A stretch of 64,000 nt of DNA, taken from assembly GCA_004194705.1 (NCBI GenBank), contig SADC01000196.1, positions 82,651 through 146,650 on the forward strand, read 5' to 3'. Below the pieces are notes generated by a model that did no database searches, had not been told where the DNA came from, and was given only the letters and a program-made list of their open reading frames with translations. Shown piece after piece: positions 19,800-30,599 of this stretch. The position numbers were made by a program, and so were the translations under genes. The DNA comes from Ditylenchus dipsaci (taxonomy: Eukaryota > Nematoda > Chromadorea > Rhabditida > Anguinidae). How positions within the stretch are numbered: position 1 is the first letter of the stretch; each line of letters begins with the position of its first letter.

Positions 19800-20237
19800 G
19801 TTTTTTGTTGTTTGTACAAAATTTAGATTTTATTCAATAGCGTACCTGAAAAATAGACCAAAAAACTTTTCAGATCAGTAAAATGATAAAATCTCGCTGA
19901 GCTACATCACCTCACAGAGCTCGACCTCGCACCTCACACCTCCATTGTAGTCACCGCATAAACATCAGGGTTTTGGCTTGAAAAGCCGAAATCAGCGCGC
20001 CGGACCATCAACGCTATTTATTAATTTCAAAATAGATCAAAAACATTCTTTATTTTGGCTAATCTTGGAGGACGGGTGAAAGCTGTCAAGGAGATAGTCT
20101 CGACACGAAAGGATTAATACAAGCACTGTGTTTTTTAAATGTGGCTTCAGGATTTTGTCGACAACGCGGGGCTGCCATGTCAGACAAACTTGTGCAATAT
20201 GAAAAGTTTTTAAATAAAAATTTTTTGCAACCCAATA
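19800..20237. other. Unassigned stretch between elements
   Basis: No exon or repeat array recognised. Confidence 0.4.
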
Positions 20238-21128
20238 AAGGAGCATGGCTTCCTACGACTAAATCGATTGTTTATATTTGAATTCCGGGGGACAAAATCC
20301 TACACTATGTTTTGGCACGAATTGTTTTTTGAATGCAAGCATTTTTTATTTCAAATATTCTTTTTAAATTTTTAATAAAGTCAAACCCAGCAATCGTGGG
20401 CACATCAAAAAGTATGAGTACTCACTGAACCTGTAGCTTTTAGCTGTTTTGGATCCCGAGCTTGAGCATCAGGCAGACCTCTTAGGAGTGTCGTAGACTT
20501 CGAGTTTTGGATTTGCTGAGCCTTTGGCTCGGCTTTCGATCTGTGCGTGAATGTTCACTGTGAAAAACAGCAATGCCGGAGCAAGTGAAATACAACTGTT
20601 CATACAGACTCTTCTTGAATTTTCTCGGTATTTTTTATGGAAGTTGGTGATTTCGCCAATGTGTGCGATTTGTCAATGCTAAGGCGAGAGTTTTAGAAAA
20701 TTCTGCACTGATATCAAAATTCTACCTAAATCTGTGTCCGTTGAAATTGATCTCGCCTTTAGGTAAAAATCAGACCAAAAATAATTCTTAAGTCAAATCA
20801 CTTACCTACTCATCATACCAAAACATTTGTACGACCGAGCCAAAGGCCCAGCAAATCCATAACTCGAAGTCCAGGACACTCCGAAGATGTCTGACTCATG
20901 CTCAACCTCGGGATCCGATCCGGCTAAATGCTACGGGTCAGTGAGTAATCATACTTTTTGCTGTGCCCACAATTGCTGGGTTTGAAGTAATTAAAAATTT
21001 AAAAAGACTATTTGAAATAAAAAATGCTTGCATTCAAAAAACAATTCGTGCCAAACCATAGTGTAGGATTTTGTCCCCGGGAATTCAAATATCAACAATT
21101 GATTTAGTCGTAGGAAGCCATGCTCCTT
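20238..21128. mobile_element. AAGGAGCATGG hairpin element
   Basis: An 891-bp near-palindrome with ends AAGGAGCATGGCTTCCTACG and its inverse, flanked by TA. Arms pair through GGACAAAATCC, CAATTCGTGCC and CCCAGCAATTGTGGGC to a centre near 20680. Non-coding. Confidence 0.85.
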
Positions 21129-21270
21129 TAACGCGTTTTTCATTAAGTTGACAAACCCATTTCTCAACCCACAAGTGTCCGCCCCTTTAGTTAAAACTCA
21201 AAAAAATTATAGATTGCAAGCAAAGCCATTCTGATGGGGCAAAATAAATACTTCATGAGAGGAGGTTGTA

Positions 21271-21663
21271 CAGGGTGTCGCAAAATTACGCGTGCATTTT
21301 TGAAAATTTTTGCGAGGTAGCTCCTTGCCCGGTCGATTTCCGTCTTTCGGAACCATACCCGCGGAAATCTCACATTTATAGGGTTTAGGAGCATAAACAC
21401 AATATAATTGCAGATTAACACACAAAAAATTTATTGACATGAAATTACAGCATTTTCAAACACAAAATCACTCAAAATGTTTTCCTTCTGCAGTGATGCA
21501 GGTTTTCAGAATTCATTCTGAAAACAGACAAATAAGTGGTTATAGCAACCGCTTTTTGAAGAAACACACAAAAATGTAAGAAATAACAATATTTGATAAA
21601 AAAAAATTCAAAGAAATTTCAAACAACTTTTAAAAAGTGCACGCGTAATTTTGCGACACCCTG
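21271..21663. mobile_element. CAGGGTGTCGC MITE, TA TSD
   Basis: A 393-bp element with 20-bp inverted ends (CAGGGTGTCGCAAAATTACG) and TA on both sides. The interior is not palindromic. A solo end with the adjacent GCGAGGTAGCT sequence is present at 4935, so the family has several copies. Confidence 0.88.
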
Positions 21664-22024
21664 TATGTGCAAGTAGCGCCAGAATTTCTATGCATTTTTT
21701 CGCATAGGGGCGTGTAGTGTCTGGCGTAACATTTTTGAGTTAACATCTTTAAATTCATATTATTTTCTGGCCATTTGTTTACTTTTTATTTTTTTTTAAT
21801 TCATGCTTTTTATTTTCCGAGGCCAAGGTAGGCCAGCACATGTTAGTCTGGATGAAAGATGTCTTGCAACTTGGGAAAAACATTGAATTTGAAAAAGCGA
21901 AGATTTAAAAAGGTATGAAAACCGTAAATGTCCATGCACCATGTTACGAGTCCATGTTACGAGAAGTGGAATTTGATTACAAGAATTTGAATGAAATTGC
22001 TTGATTGCTTTTGAAATTTAAATT

Positions 22025-22450
22025 GGATAGAACGGAAATATGCCACGTTCTGGCGAAAAAGTGCCACGTTTTTGTGAAAAAGTGCCACGTTTTTTTCAAA
22101 TTTGCCTAGTTTTGCACAGGTGCACACATTCCCGGTTTTATTGGTCGCTTTGTTTTCAAGGACATATCAATAGCAAGCTAATGGTAATCTTCAAAATTTC
22201 AGGTGTAAATCATTGATTTGTCTAAGAAACCTTATTGTCAGAAAACGTGGCAGATTTTCACAAAACGTGGCACTTTTCACTAAAGCGTGGCCCTTTTTTA
22301 CTGAAACATGGCACTTTATACAAAACGTGGCAGATTCTCCCTAAATCGTGGCACTTTTTCGTCTTCTTGACTAGAATCGAAAAAACGTGGCACTTTTTCA
22401 ATTAACGTGGTACTTTTTTCGCCAGAAGGTGGCATTTTTACGTATCGTCC
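22025..22450. mobile_element. Mutator-like element with GCCACG arrays, 9-bp TSD
   Basis: The 9-bp direct repeat ATTTAAATT occurs at 22016-22024 and 22451-22459. The ends are GGATAGAACGG and the inverse of GGACGATACG, followed by inward arrays: three GTGCCACGTTTTT-type units on the left (22041-22096) and about eight ACGTGGCACTTTTT-type units on the right (22250-22435). The 150-bp centre has no ORF. The direct repeat is AT-only and itself near-palindromic, which weakens it slightly. Confidence 0.72.
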
Positions 22451-22459
22451 ATTTAAATT

Positions 22460-23079
22460 TTACAGCGAAAATAAAAGTTTCTATCTCATGACAGGCAAAC
22501 TATCGTTTTTTCTAATGAACGCGAATCTAATGAACGATGAACTGACTTTGAGGGTTTGCATCTCGGAGCAGAAATTTTTTTTTCGGTCTTTTTTTTGCAT
22601 TTTCTCAATTCGCGTGAGCTCTAATGATTGATTTTCGCCCTAAAAACATCTAGATTTTCCGATTTTCGGGGATCTATACACACCGGAGCATTAATTAGAG
22701 GAAATACGGTAATTATCTTCTTCGTTAAAAGTTATGTTGGAATAATGATAAATAAAAATCTTAAAGATAATAATTGAAAATGGCGAAATTTCAAGGTATA
22801 TTTCAGACTGATTGTATCCGGGTCGGTCGGAGATCGTTCAACCGGACCTGTCCGGAAGGGATTTTAAAAATGTGCTTGGCGCAAATTTGAAAATCCCGGG
22901 ATGAGTCGGCTCGCGCACAGGCCTGCTGCCAGGTGGTCTTCAGCATACTAGATCTGAATCTGAAGTATATCATACAAAGGGTGACAGGCGCCTATCACCG
23001 CCTCTATCGTGTTTGCAACTATTAATAATTGTAAATTAAAATGGGCATTGGACCCAAAATTAAAGCTAACTCCACTACC
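22460..23079. other. Unassigned stretch
   Basis: One solo end of the ACCGTATTT family is visible near 22690-22710 (GAGGAAATACGGTA). No exon recognised. Confidence 0.4.
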
Positions 23080-23585
23080 TCCGATTTGGATGGCAGGAAT
23101 TTTTTTTTAAAACAACTTTAATAAAGTTTTTGTGCTTAAAAAATAGCTGAGATGTGGTCCTTGAGGATTCCAAAGGGATAGCCGACATCAGTTTGCAAAA
23201 ATTCGAAGAAAATTGTTTTGATCCCAAACATCCACCAAAAATACAGGCTTATATCGGGAATCTCCACTTTGAGGGGAAGAAAAAACTTTTTGGAGGAATT
23301 TTTTTCAGACGGTTTTGTGCTTGAAAGAGAGCTAGGATGTTGGACTTGAGGGTTCCGGAAATATATTCGACATTAGTTTGGTACAAACGGCAGTAAATCG
23401 GGTTTGAACATAAATGTCTACTCTAAATCCAGCCTAAAATCCACCATCTTCAATTTAGAGGGCAAGGAAATTTTTTTCAGAAAAAAGCTTCAATTATACG
23501 TGTTTGTGCTTAGAAGAAAGCTAAGATATTGAACTTAAAGCTCCGGAAAGATCACCGACATTAATTTGCAAAAATTGTACGACCG
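23080..23585. repeat. About 190-bp tandem repeat, three diverged units
   Basis: Three consecutive units share the ordered phrases GGAATTTTTTT, TTTGTGCTT, AGCTAAGAT, TTCCGGAAA and CCGACATTAGTTTGCAAAA, spaced about 190 bp apart. Divergence between units is high, so the array is old. No coding potential. Confidence 0.7.
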
Positions 23586-23789
23586 CCACCCCCCCTTTCC
23601 AATCAAGATGTTTAGGAGTGGTCAATACTCGTTTTTAAGTAATAATTTTGTTATAAAAAGACCAGAAAAATAATTTTAAAATGGATTAAAAGACCATCGC
23701 CGTTGATGACAATGGTAATTTCGCGTTTTTGAATCAGCGAGGGACAACCGAAAATACGGAAAATGTCTTTTCGATTTTTATTATGAACG

Positions 23790-23925
23790 AGAATTAAAAG
23801 TGGCACCTTTTTGACTTTTGGTTTAAAAAGCTGAAATGTGCCACTTTTTGGCCGAAAAAAGCCAACTTCTGTTGAAAAGTGTTCCACCTGTTGTTGTAAA
23901 GTGCCACTTTTTGTTGTAGACTATA
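23790..23925. repeat. GTGCCACTTTTTG cluster
   Basis: Four degenerate units of AAAGTGCCACTTTTTG type, related in core to the arrays at 17.1, 17.6 and 22.0-22.4 kb. Another loose cluster lies at 24895-25010. They may be decayed arms of one Mutator-like element interrupted by the hairpin at 23962-24847. Confidence 0.5.
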
Positions 23926-23961
23926 AAAAGGCTATGGACATTTCATAACTGCCGAATTTCT

Positions 23962-24847
23962 AGAAACACCCTGGGTTGCAGTGACGAATCCCCCCCCCCC
24001 ACGGGGACTGATCAGGTGGAGGAGATAACTTCATATTCGTGTTTCTCGACCCCGATTTCATGAGAAAACCGCGCGTTTTTTTGGTTCTGAGAAAAAAAAA
24101 AATTTTTCGAACCACAGGGGGTATCATGGTTTTTTAGTCAAAATTTGAAAATTTAAATTGGCGCCTTTTGAATTTGTGAGGGAATAAGGGCTGTATTGGG
24201 AGGGGAAGGGAATAAAAGGGGCCCTTTTATGGCAAAACAATAGAAAAGTAAATATATGTATTCTTAGACTGCCTCACCATGTTTTCCAACTGGGCCGTGG
24301 CAAAAAGAGACTCTATACGCATTTTTTGATCAAGAGTACTTCTCGGAATTATGTCTAAGGTAAGTGAGTGCGCGCATCTCTAACCAACCAAGCCCCCTGC
24401 GGCCCCTTCGGGGGCGCAGGGGCTTGGGGGCTTGGAGTTGAGATGCGCACACCCACATACCTTAGACACAAATCACTCGAAAGTGACTCTGGATGCATGA
24501 AAAAGCATGCATACCAGAGTTTATTTATGCAGTAGACCCCAGTATTCAAAACTATGTTCAACATCTTCTTGTTAGGGGCCCTGTGTGATTAGTGGCCCCC
24601 TTTTATTCCCTTCCCTCCCAATACAGCCCTTATTCCTTTTTAAAATCAAAAGGCGCCAATTTAAATTTTTCAAATTTTGACTAAAAAAACCATGATACCC
24701 CCCTGTGGTTCGAAAAAATTTTTTTTCTCAGAACCAAAAAAACGCGCGGCTTTCTCATGAAATCGGGGTCGAGAAACACGAATATGAAGTTATCTCCTCC
24801 ACCTGATCAGTCCCCGTGGGGGGATTCTGAACTCAAGCCACACCCTG
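23962..24847. mobile_element. Long hairpin element with nested palindrome
   Basis: Arms of about 280 bp match through GGGACTGATCAGGTGGAGGA, CGGGGTCGAGAAACACGAA, GGCGCCTTTTGA and CAATACAGCCCTTATTCC. The left arm carries a run of 11 C (23990-24000). The right end is CACCCTGTA, as in the CAGGGTG families, but the left end has diverged. A second palindrome (24353-24475) is nested in the middle. Partial copies lie at 14080-14350 and 29240-29440. Confidence 0.78.
24353..24475. repeat. Nested GC-rich palindrome
   Basis: A 120-bp hairpin starting GTCTAAGGTA and ending TACCTTAGAC, with the stem running through TGCGCGCATCTC and AAGCCCCCTGCG to a loop at GGCCCCTTCGGGGG. Much more GC-rich than its host. 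Confidence 0.85.
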
Positions 24848-24849
24848 TA

Positions 24850-26589
24850 CAATAGAGAAAGTATCACACTTCAAAAAAAAAGTTCACTTTCCAGCCAAAA
24901 AGTGACATAGTTCTACGAAAAAGTGGCACTCTTCAAGAAAATATGGCAGTTTTCAGCATTTTAATCTAAAACTCAAAAAGCTGGCACTTTTCAGATTTAT
25001 CCATTTTTATTTGCGTTTGAAATTTAAATTCATTGTACTAGATTAGGCGAATCGAACGAAAGCTATAATACCTCATGGCACATTGCAAGACCGTGAAGTC
25101 ATCCGATCTGGCATGCTCAAAACACGTTGGGCTCGTCTAGTCGATGGCTCTACATTTTAAACAAATTTCAAATGGACTATACATAAAAATGCCTCATTTT
25201 GACAAAAAGTGCCTTTTTGTTAAAATGTGCCTGTTTTATTCCAGTTTACGATTATTTTATCTGTTTTGAATATTTTCCGTATGATATAGAACAGGCATTG
25301 CAGTGCTGGAGATCATCCAAGGGAAGAAATCTTTGTATTTTTCGCACTTACATCTGCATAACTCTTGTAATTGTTTGTCTATCCACTGCTAGATAATTTT
25401 TACGTTGATCATCAAACAACGAACAAAATTCTGTTGAATATCTTTGAACGATTTGATTATGACTTAATTTGAAAGATCTTTCTACGCCCCGACGACCCAA
25501 TGCAAGGCGACTTTTAAAACCGATAAATTCGAACGACGCCCAACTGGCAGCCCTCCACTGATTGGTTTGTCTAAGAAATATAGTAAAATTTGGCTGCCAG
25601 TTGGGGGCTGCCAGTTGGGATTTTGCCATAACTTCTGATTGTCTTCTTCTGTGACTTTTTTTGCAAAGCAAAACATCGAAAAGTAAGAAAACAGTCAAAA
25701 AATATTTTCCTCGTAGTAGAACAAAATTCCCTGTGAAAAATAACTCCCCTCTCTCCAATAACTCCTCCCTCTCCGAGGGGGTTGAATAATAACTCCCCCA
25801 GGGGGATTTATTAGAGAAAATACGGTAGGTGGTTTTATCCGCCCCTGCCCCCCCCCCCTTCATGCAAACCACATGGAAATCATGTTATTATTCGCCTCAG
25901 CACACATACATTTTTAATTTTCTTAAAACGTCAACTGAGAAATGTTTTTAATCTCAATTTATTTTCAATAGATAAAAGTTATTGATCTCTCTTTATCTGT
26001 TGGTTTGATAGCCTATTGCTTTGCCATTCATTTCTGTAGGGTCAGACCACTGATTTTTTTATTGAAAGGCGAACAAAGAAAAAGCAGGCGTCTGCTTCAT
26101 TTGATAGTAACAACAAGGCCGTCCAAGTTAAAAACATTCTTGAGTTTATTTTAACTGAATAATCTTAGAATTACTAGTTTATGTTCGATTTTTGGTATCT
26201 TTTCCAAATCGCATTGTTATGCTTTTTTATTTTAACTCTTTGATGTTTTACTTTGTAAATAGCATATTTCTGGATCAGACTTGCTATACAAGCTCGCGGT
26301 TTGTTATAGACAACTCGCAAAGTTTCTCCATGGGTTTTCATAGGTTTTTAGTAATAGATGTTACAAAAAATTTACAAGTAGGTTTCGGAATCAATATTTA
26401 ATTTGTGAAATAGGAACAAATTTTTTTGATGATGTTGCGAATTAAAATTCGAAACCCGGAATTACAATTTGGAAAGCCATCAAAAAATTTTACATATAAC
26501 ATTTTGAGTTCGAAACCCGTCTGTCAGAATTGTACACTCGGACAGTAGAAGAGCAGTATGATAATGCCATTGGTGCTGTAGTGCGCAGA
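24850..26589. other. Repeat-derived region with a long spurious ORF
   Basis: A 174-codon ORF on the - strand (25348-25872) is the longest in the window. Its first third is the inside of a TACCGTATTTTCTCTAATAA-type element end, and its middle spans an inverted repeat of TTGGCTGCCAGTTGGG (25540-25620). The last 50 codons show no recognised family. I do not call a gene. At 26280-26345 there is a decayed mariner-like end (CTCGCGGTTTG). Confidence 0.45.
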
Positions 26590-26695
26590 ACAGACAAATT
26601 TATCTGAACCAATAAATTGATTTGTCAGATAAAATTCAAATTATTTTTATTTGACAGACAAAATTTATCGGCCAGATAAAATTCTATTATTAAAT
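26590..26695. repeat. CAGATAAAATTT repeat cluster
   Basis: Several alternating inverse units of GACAGATAAAATTTATC. More units at 26930-26960 directly border the piggyBac insertion, and the right flank (29204-29250) continues the same motif. Confidence 0.65.
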
Positions 26696-26989
26696 AATCA
26701 TCATTATAAAATTAAAGAATGAGATCTATACTTGCAAACCTATAGAAAATTTTAAGAATGATAGTGTCTAAACAGATGATCGGTTTCCAGGTTTCAGCCA
26801 GAATTTCCGGCGAAACCTATCAAATATTTTAGCTGCTATTATTCTTAAAAGTTGCTATGCATTTGTGAGTGGGGAATCCCATTTTTAGTTTTGGCAGTGA
26901 TTTTCATTCAAAAATCAAATTTCTATTGACCGATAAAATTTTATTTGTGGGATAAAATTACAAATTGCAATTTGGAAACGTACCATTAA

Positions 26990-29199
26990 CACTAGAACGG
27001 TCGAGCGGCCACTTTGTGCAGTTGGAGTCAGTTTTCGACGCTGATTCCGAATATGGTCACAGAATTTGCTAATTCGTTGTTTTGAGGTGGTAACACCCCT
27101 TTGAATTTTGGACACCAAAAATCAGTAACAGCTCGATAGTTTTACTTGTTACTCGAGAAGTATTTAATCGTGAGTCAAGCTTGATAGCTTGTTTGAAAGC
27201 TGAAATTCCGGCCTTTCTAGCTGTATATTACCACGGGTTGGTTGCAATAAAAAGTGTGTTTTTTAAAGTCTTTCAAAAACATATTCAAATTTTCAAATTT
27301 TAAACATCTAGAAAAAAGTGCTTGTATTTTTTATAGAGACACCACTCAAAAATCGGATACGATAGGAAGAAAGAGCAGACAAAACTGGGTCTAGAACGTC
27401 TATTTAAAAAAAGTTCGTTAGTTATTTGCTTGGTAAATTTACATCAAACAAAATTGTTGCAAAATTCGAAAAAAATAAAACCGCGATTTGATCGAATTCA
27501 AATATTTTTATGCATCACAAATTTCAAATACACAACAAAAATGCAACCAGAACATTTATTTGCAGTGATCACATTTAGAAACTTCTTTCTTTGACCGGTG
27601 AAGTTCGCAGTAAGGCCTATGGCATTTTGAGCATTCTTTTTGGCATCTTTTGTCGCAGGCGTAGCATCGTCCCTTGGCAAATATAAGCTTTGACTGACTT
27701 CTTGTTGTCATTGAGTGTAGCGTCCGGCGATCTTGACGAGCGGTCTCATCGCAGGATATACAAATGGTCTTCGTCACTGCATGCTTTTCACAAATTGGCT
27801 TTTGACAACTTCCACAGCTAATAATCTTTGACCCACGGATTGTTGATCTGCAGATGTAGCAATGCTCTTCTTCAAGCTTGGCGGATGAGACCATTTTCGC
27901 GTGAACGCTATAGATAGATGATAAATTTATACACATTTGGTCTAAATATACCTTGCATATAAGTTTGATATTTCTCCAAATTCTTTTGTGCTCCAGTGAC
28001 CTCCTTTCTCCTTGCTCCTTTCTTTCTTCAAACCATCCATTAGCTGATCGGATAAATTGTGCAGGAAGTCGCGTCTTGGTTGCTTTTCCCCCATCAATAC
28101 AAAGGCATTTTGCGCGCCCCCATCCACAACTAAGCCCATAAAAAGTCGGAGCGGCCAGCGTCTTGTTGCGGGCTTGTAAGAATACCCATTGATCATTTCA
28201 TCAAAGATATCGACACCGAATTTGGTTTGATTGTAAACAGCGATCATCTTTGGCCTCCCTGATTTATCCATTTCTTTTGTGGTGAGCTGTGGAGTAGAGC
28301 GAAACTTGCTTTGTATCTCTAACTTGGAACTTCAAAAGAGTTTCCCTCTGACGGAATACAAACTGCACTTTACCATTCTAAATACATTACCATAATTATG
28401 CTTCTGATAAGTTTTTTACCTGCAGAGGTTCATTGAAAAATCTCGCTCGTCAAGATCGCCGGACGCTACACTCAATGACAACAAGAAGTCAGTCAAAGCT
28501 TATATTTGCCAAGGGACGATGCTACCCTGCGACAAAGATGCCAAAAAGAATGCTCAAAATGCCATAGGCCTTACTGCGAACTTCACCGGTCAAAGAAAGA
28601 AGTTTCTAAATGTGATCACTGCAAATAAATGTTCTGGTTGCATTTTTGTTGTGTATTTTGAAATTTGTGATGCATAAAAATATTTGAATTCGATCAAATC
28701 GCGGTTTTATTTTTTTCGAATTTTGCAACAATTTTGTTTGATGTAAATTTACCAAGCAAATAACTAACGAACTTTTTTTTAAATAGACGTTCTAGACCCA
28801 GTTTTGTCTGCTCTTTCTTCCTATCGTATCCGATTTTTGAGTGGTGTCTCTATAATAAAAAATACAAGCACTTTTTTCTAGATGTTTAAAATTTGAAAAT
28901 TTGAATATGTTTTTGAAAGACTTTAAAAAACACACTTTTTATTGCAACCAACCCGTGTGTAATATACAGCTAGAAAGGCCGGAATTTCAGCTTTCAAACA
29001 AGCTATCAAGCTTGACTCACGATTAAATACTTCTCGAGTAACAAGTAAAACTATCGAGCTGTACTGATTTTTGGTGTCCAAAATTCAAAGGGTGTTTACC
29101 ACCTCAAAACAACGAATTAGCAAATTCTGTGACCATATTCGGAATCAGCGTCGAAAACTGACTCCAACTGCACAAAGTGGCCGCTCGACCGTTCTAGTG
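26990..29199 (-). mobile_element. piggyBac element turned into a fold-back
   Basis: The element is flanked by TTAA at 26986-26989 and 29200-29203, and its ends are CACTAGAACGGTCGAGCGG and the inverse, both typical of piggyBac. Instead of short inverted ends, about 755 bp at each side (26990-27745 and 28444-29199) are inverted copies with very few differences. The duplicated part includes the 3' end of the transposase gene. The central 700 bp hold the C-terminal half of the transposase on the - strand; the N-terminal half is gone. The element is therefore an internally rearranged, non-autonomous copy; the low arm divergence suggests the rearrangement is recent. Confidence 0.93.
27556..28300 (-). 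pseudogene. piggyBac transposase, C-terminal part
   Basis: The - strand frame reads MDKSGRPKMIAVYNQTKFGV, then DIFDEMINGYSYKPATRRWP and LRLFMGLVVDGGAQNAFVLM: the K..D/Y-N-T-K-x-G-V-D...TRRWP block is diagnostic of the last part of the piggyBac catalytic domain. A second exon or shifted frame (27936-27556) supplies a Cys/His-rich domain with CYICRSTIRG, CGSCQKPICEKH, CISCDE, CYACDKRC, CSKCHRPYCELH and CDHCK. This is the cross-brace zinc finger found at the C-terminus of many piggyBac transposases; it appears larger than usual. Frame changes between the two at about 27940, at TATACC / an intron-like junction. Upstream of 28300 the gene is replaced by the inverted arm. Confidence 0.9.
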
Positions 29200-29203
29200 T
29201 TAA

Positions 29204-29250
29204 TAAATTTTACCTTTAGATAAAATTTTATCTGGCAGATAAAATTTGCC
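29204..29250. repeat. CAGATAAAATTT units at the piggyBac flank
   Basis: Units TAGATAAAATTTTATCTGG and CAGATAAAATTTG; continuous with the motif on the left side of the piggyBac, so that element inserted into this repeat. Confidence 0.6.
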
Positions 29251-29254
29251 GCTA

Positions 29255-29720
29255 TCCGGTAATGGCCCCCTCCTACCCCCAAAAAAGCTACTCGGGTATA
29301 CACCACCCCCCCCCCCCTCGGGAGTATTCAAAAAGAGTATTCGAAACCCATTTTTAAGTAATAATTTCGCTATAAAAGGTCCAGAAAAAGTAATTTTAAA
29401 GGGAATAAGGGCTGTATTAGGAGAGTAAGGGAATAATACAGGGCCACTTTTTTTTAGCTGCTTGACCATGTTTTTCAACTCGCGTCGTGGCAAAAGTAGA
29501 CTCTATATGCATTTTATTTATTTCTCCTATTTTCTAAACTTTGTATTCTTGCTTATAATCTATGCTTATGGCACAGGGGCCCAAAATTTGAATTATAATC
29601 AGTCCAGCTTAACAAAACGCCAAGAATTTCTAGCCACCACGATCTGAATTCTTGCCTCTTTTTTGCTTTTTTCGCCAATTTATTACCGAAAAAAAGAAAA
29701 AGAGGCAAGAATTCAGATTT
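29255..29720. repeat. Hairpin fragments
   Basis: 29255-29460 is a partial copy of the 23962-24847 hairpin family (GGGAATAAGGGCTGTATT), with 12 C in a row at 29306-29317. At 29640-29712 a short perfect stem GAATTCTTGCCTCTTTTT pairs with its inverse. Confidence 0.65.
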
Positions 29721-29864
29721 GAGGGGCCAACATTTAGTTATATCCTTTAGTCTAATAACCATGCAATTTGCATTTTCAACATGGGTCCCGGAAACAAGGT
29801 TTTTAAAGATGTAATAGTTCAGTTTACGAACACAATTTTTCTTACAAAACAACTCAAAACTAAT

Positions 29865-30596
29865 TTATTCACACGGCAAAATAACAATCCAATACAACAA
29901 CGTCAGATAATTTTGATAATTCCCTCGCCATCGTCCAGAACGATGATTTAGATCTTCCGACACAATAACTCCATCCAGGACATCAATCCGAGCGTCTTTC
30001 TTTCTCCAGAACCACGGTTTCAGCGTCTTCTTGAGCCAGGCTTTATGATGCTAAAGAGCATTGATGACTGCATAGCGCTTCAAAGCTTCCCGGCGCCGCT
30101 GAACAAATTCGCGTCAAAAGGGCAATCAATGAAAGCACACTTACAGTAGCAGCAGGTAGAGCTTCAGTCAACAAGGAGAACTTTTCTTCGAAAAACACCT
30201 GTTGGAGAAGTCACAGAATCTCGCTCATCCTTCCAGAAGCAAATGCAGCATTAGCGAATTAAGCTATTGCACACTTTAAAGACGAATAGATTAAATAGGT
30301 GAAGGGTAGCAATAGGTAGCATGAAGACAACAAAAGAGGTATCACCTAAGTCCGGAATATCTACCACACAAAAAAGTGATTTGTTCGATTTGTCTGTTTT
30401 AGAGGTCCTCGAGAGTATTGTCGTGATTGCACTTGTCGCACGTCCTCCTAGAATTAAAAAGTTTAGGACATCGAAAAAAAGTGCCCAGTGAAAAATTGAC
30501 TCACATAGATGCTACTTCTCATTTTTGCTTGTTCAGCAGCTCGTATTTTTGCTCTGATTTGCTTCTGGTTTTTCGGCCTTCCTTTCACCAGTTTTT
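29865..30596 (-). pseudogene. Multi-exon gene of unknown function, broken by stops
   Basis: Four - strand exons have good splice sites. 30596-30505 reads KLVKGRPKNQKQIRAKIRAA and EQAKMRSSIY before GTGAGT; GRPK is an AT-hook-like core. After TTTTTAATTCTAG the next (from 30447) reads EDVRQVQSRQYSRGPLKQTN. Exon 30198-30145 reads VFFEEKFSLLTEALPAAT before GTAAGT. A 46-bp intron leads to 30098-29865, RRREALKRYAVINAL, then TAG, then HHKAWLKKTLKPWFWRKKDA and RIDVLDGVIVSEDLNHRSGR. Introns of 46 and 57 bp and matching phases support a real gene. At least one in-frame stop (and a TGA just upstream of exon 3) argue for a pseudogene or a transposon-borne gene. Family unknown; the basic, DNA-binding look is all I can state. 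Confidence 0.55.
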
Positions 30597-30599
30597 CTT

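Noticed and set aside
25348..25872. The longest ORF in the window, 174 codons on the - strand
   Set aside because: It reads through the end of an ACCGTATTTTC-type element and an inverted repeat of TTGGCTGCCAGTTGGG, changes composition along its length and matches no family.
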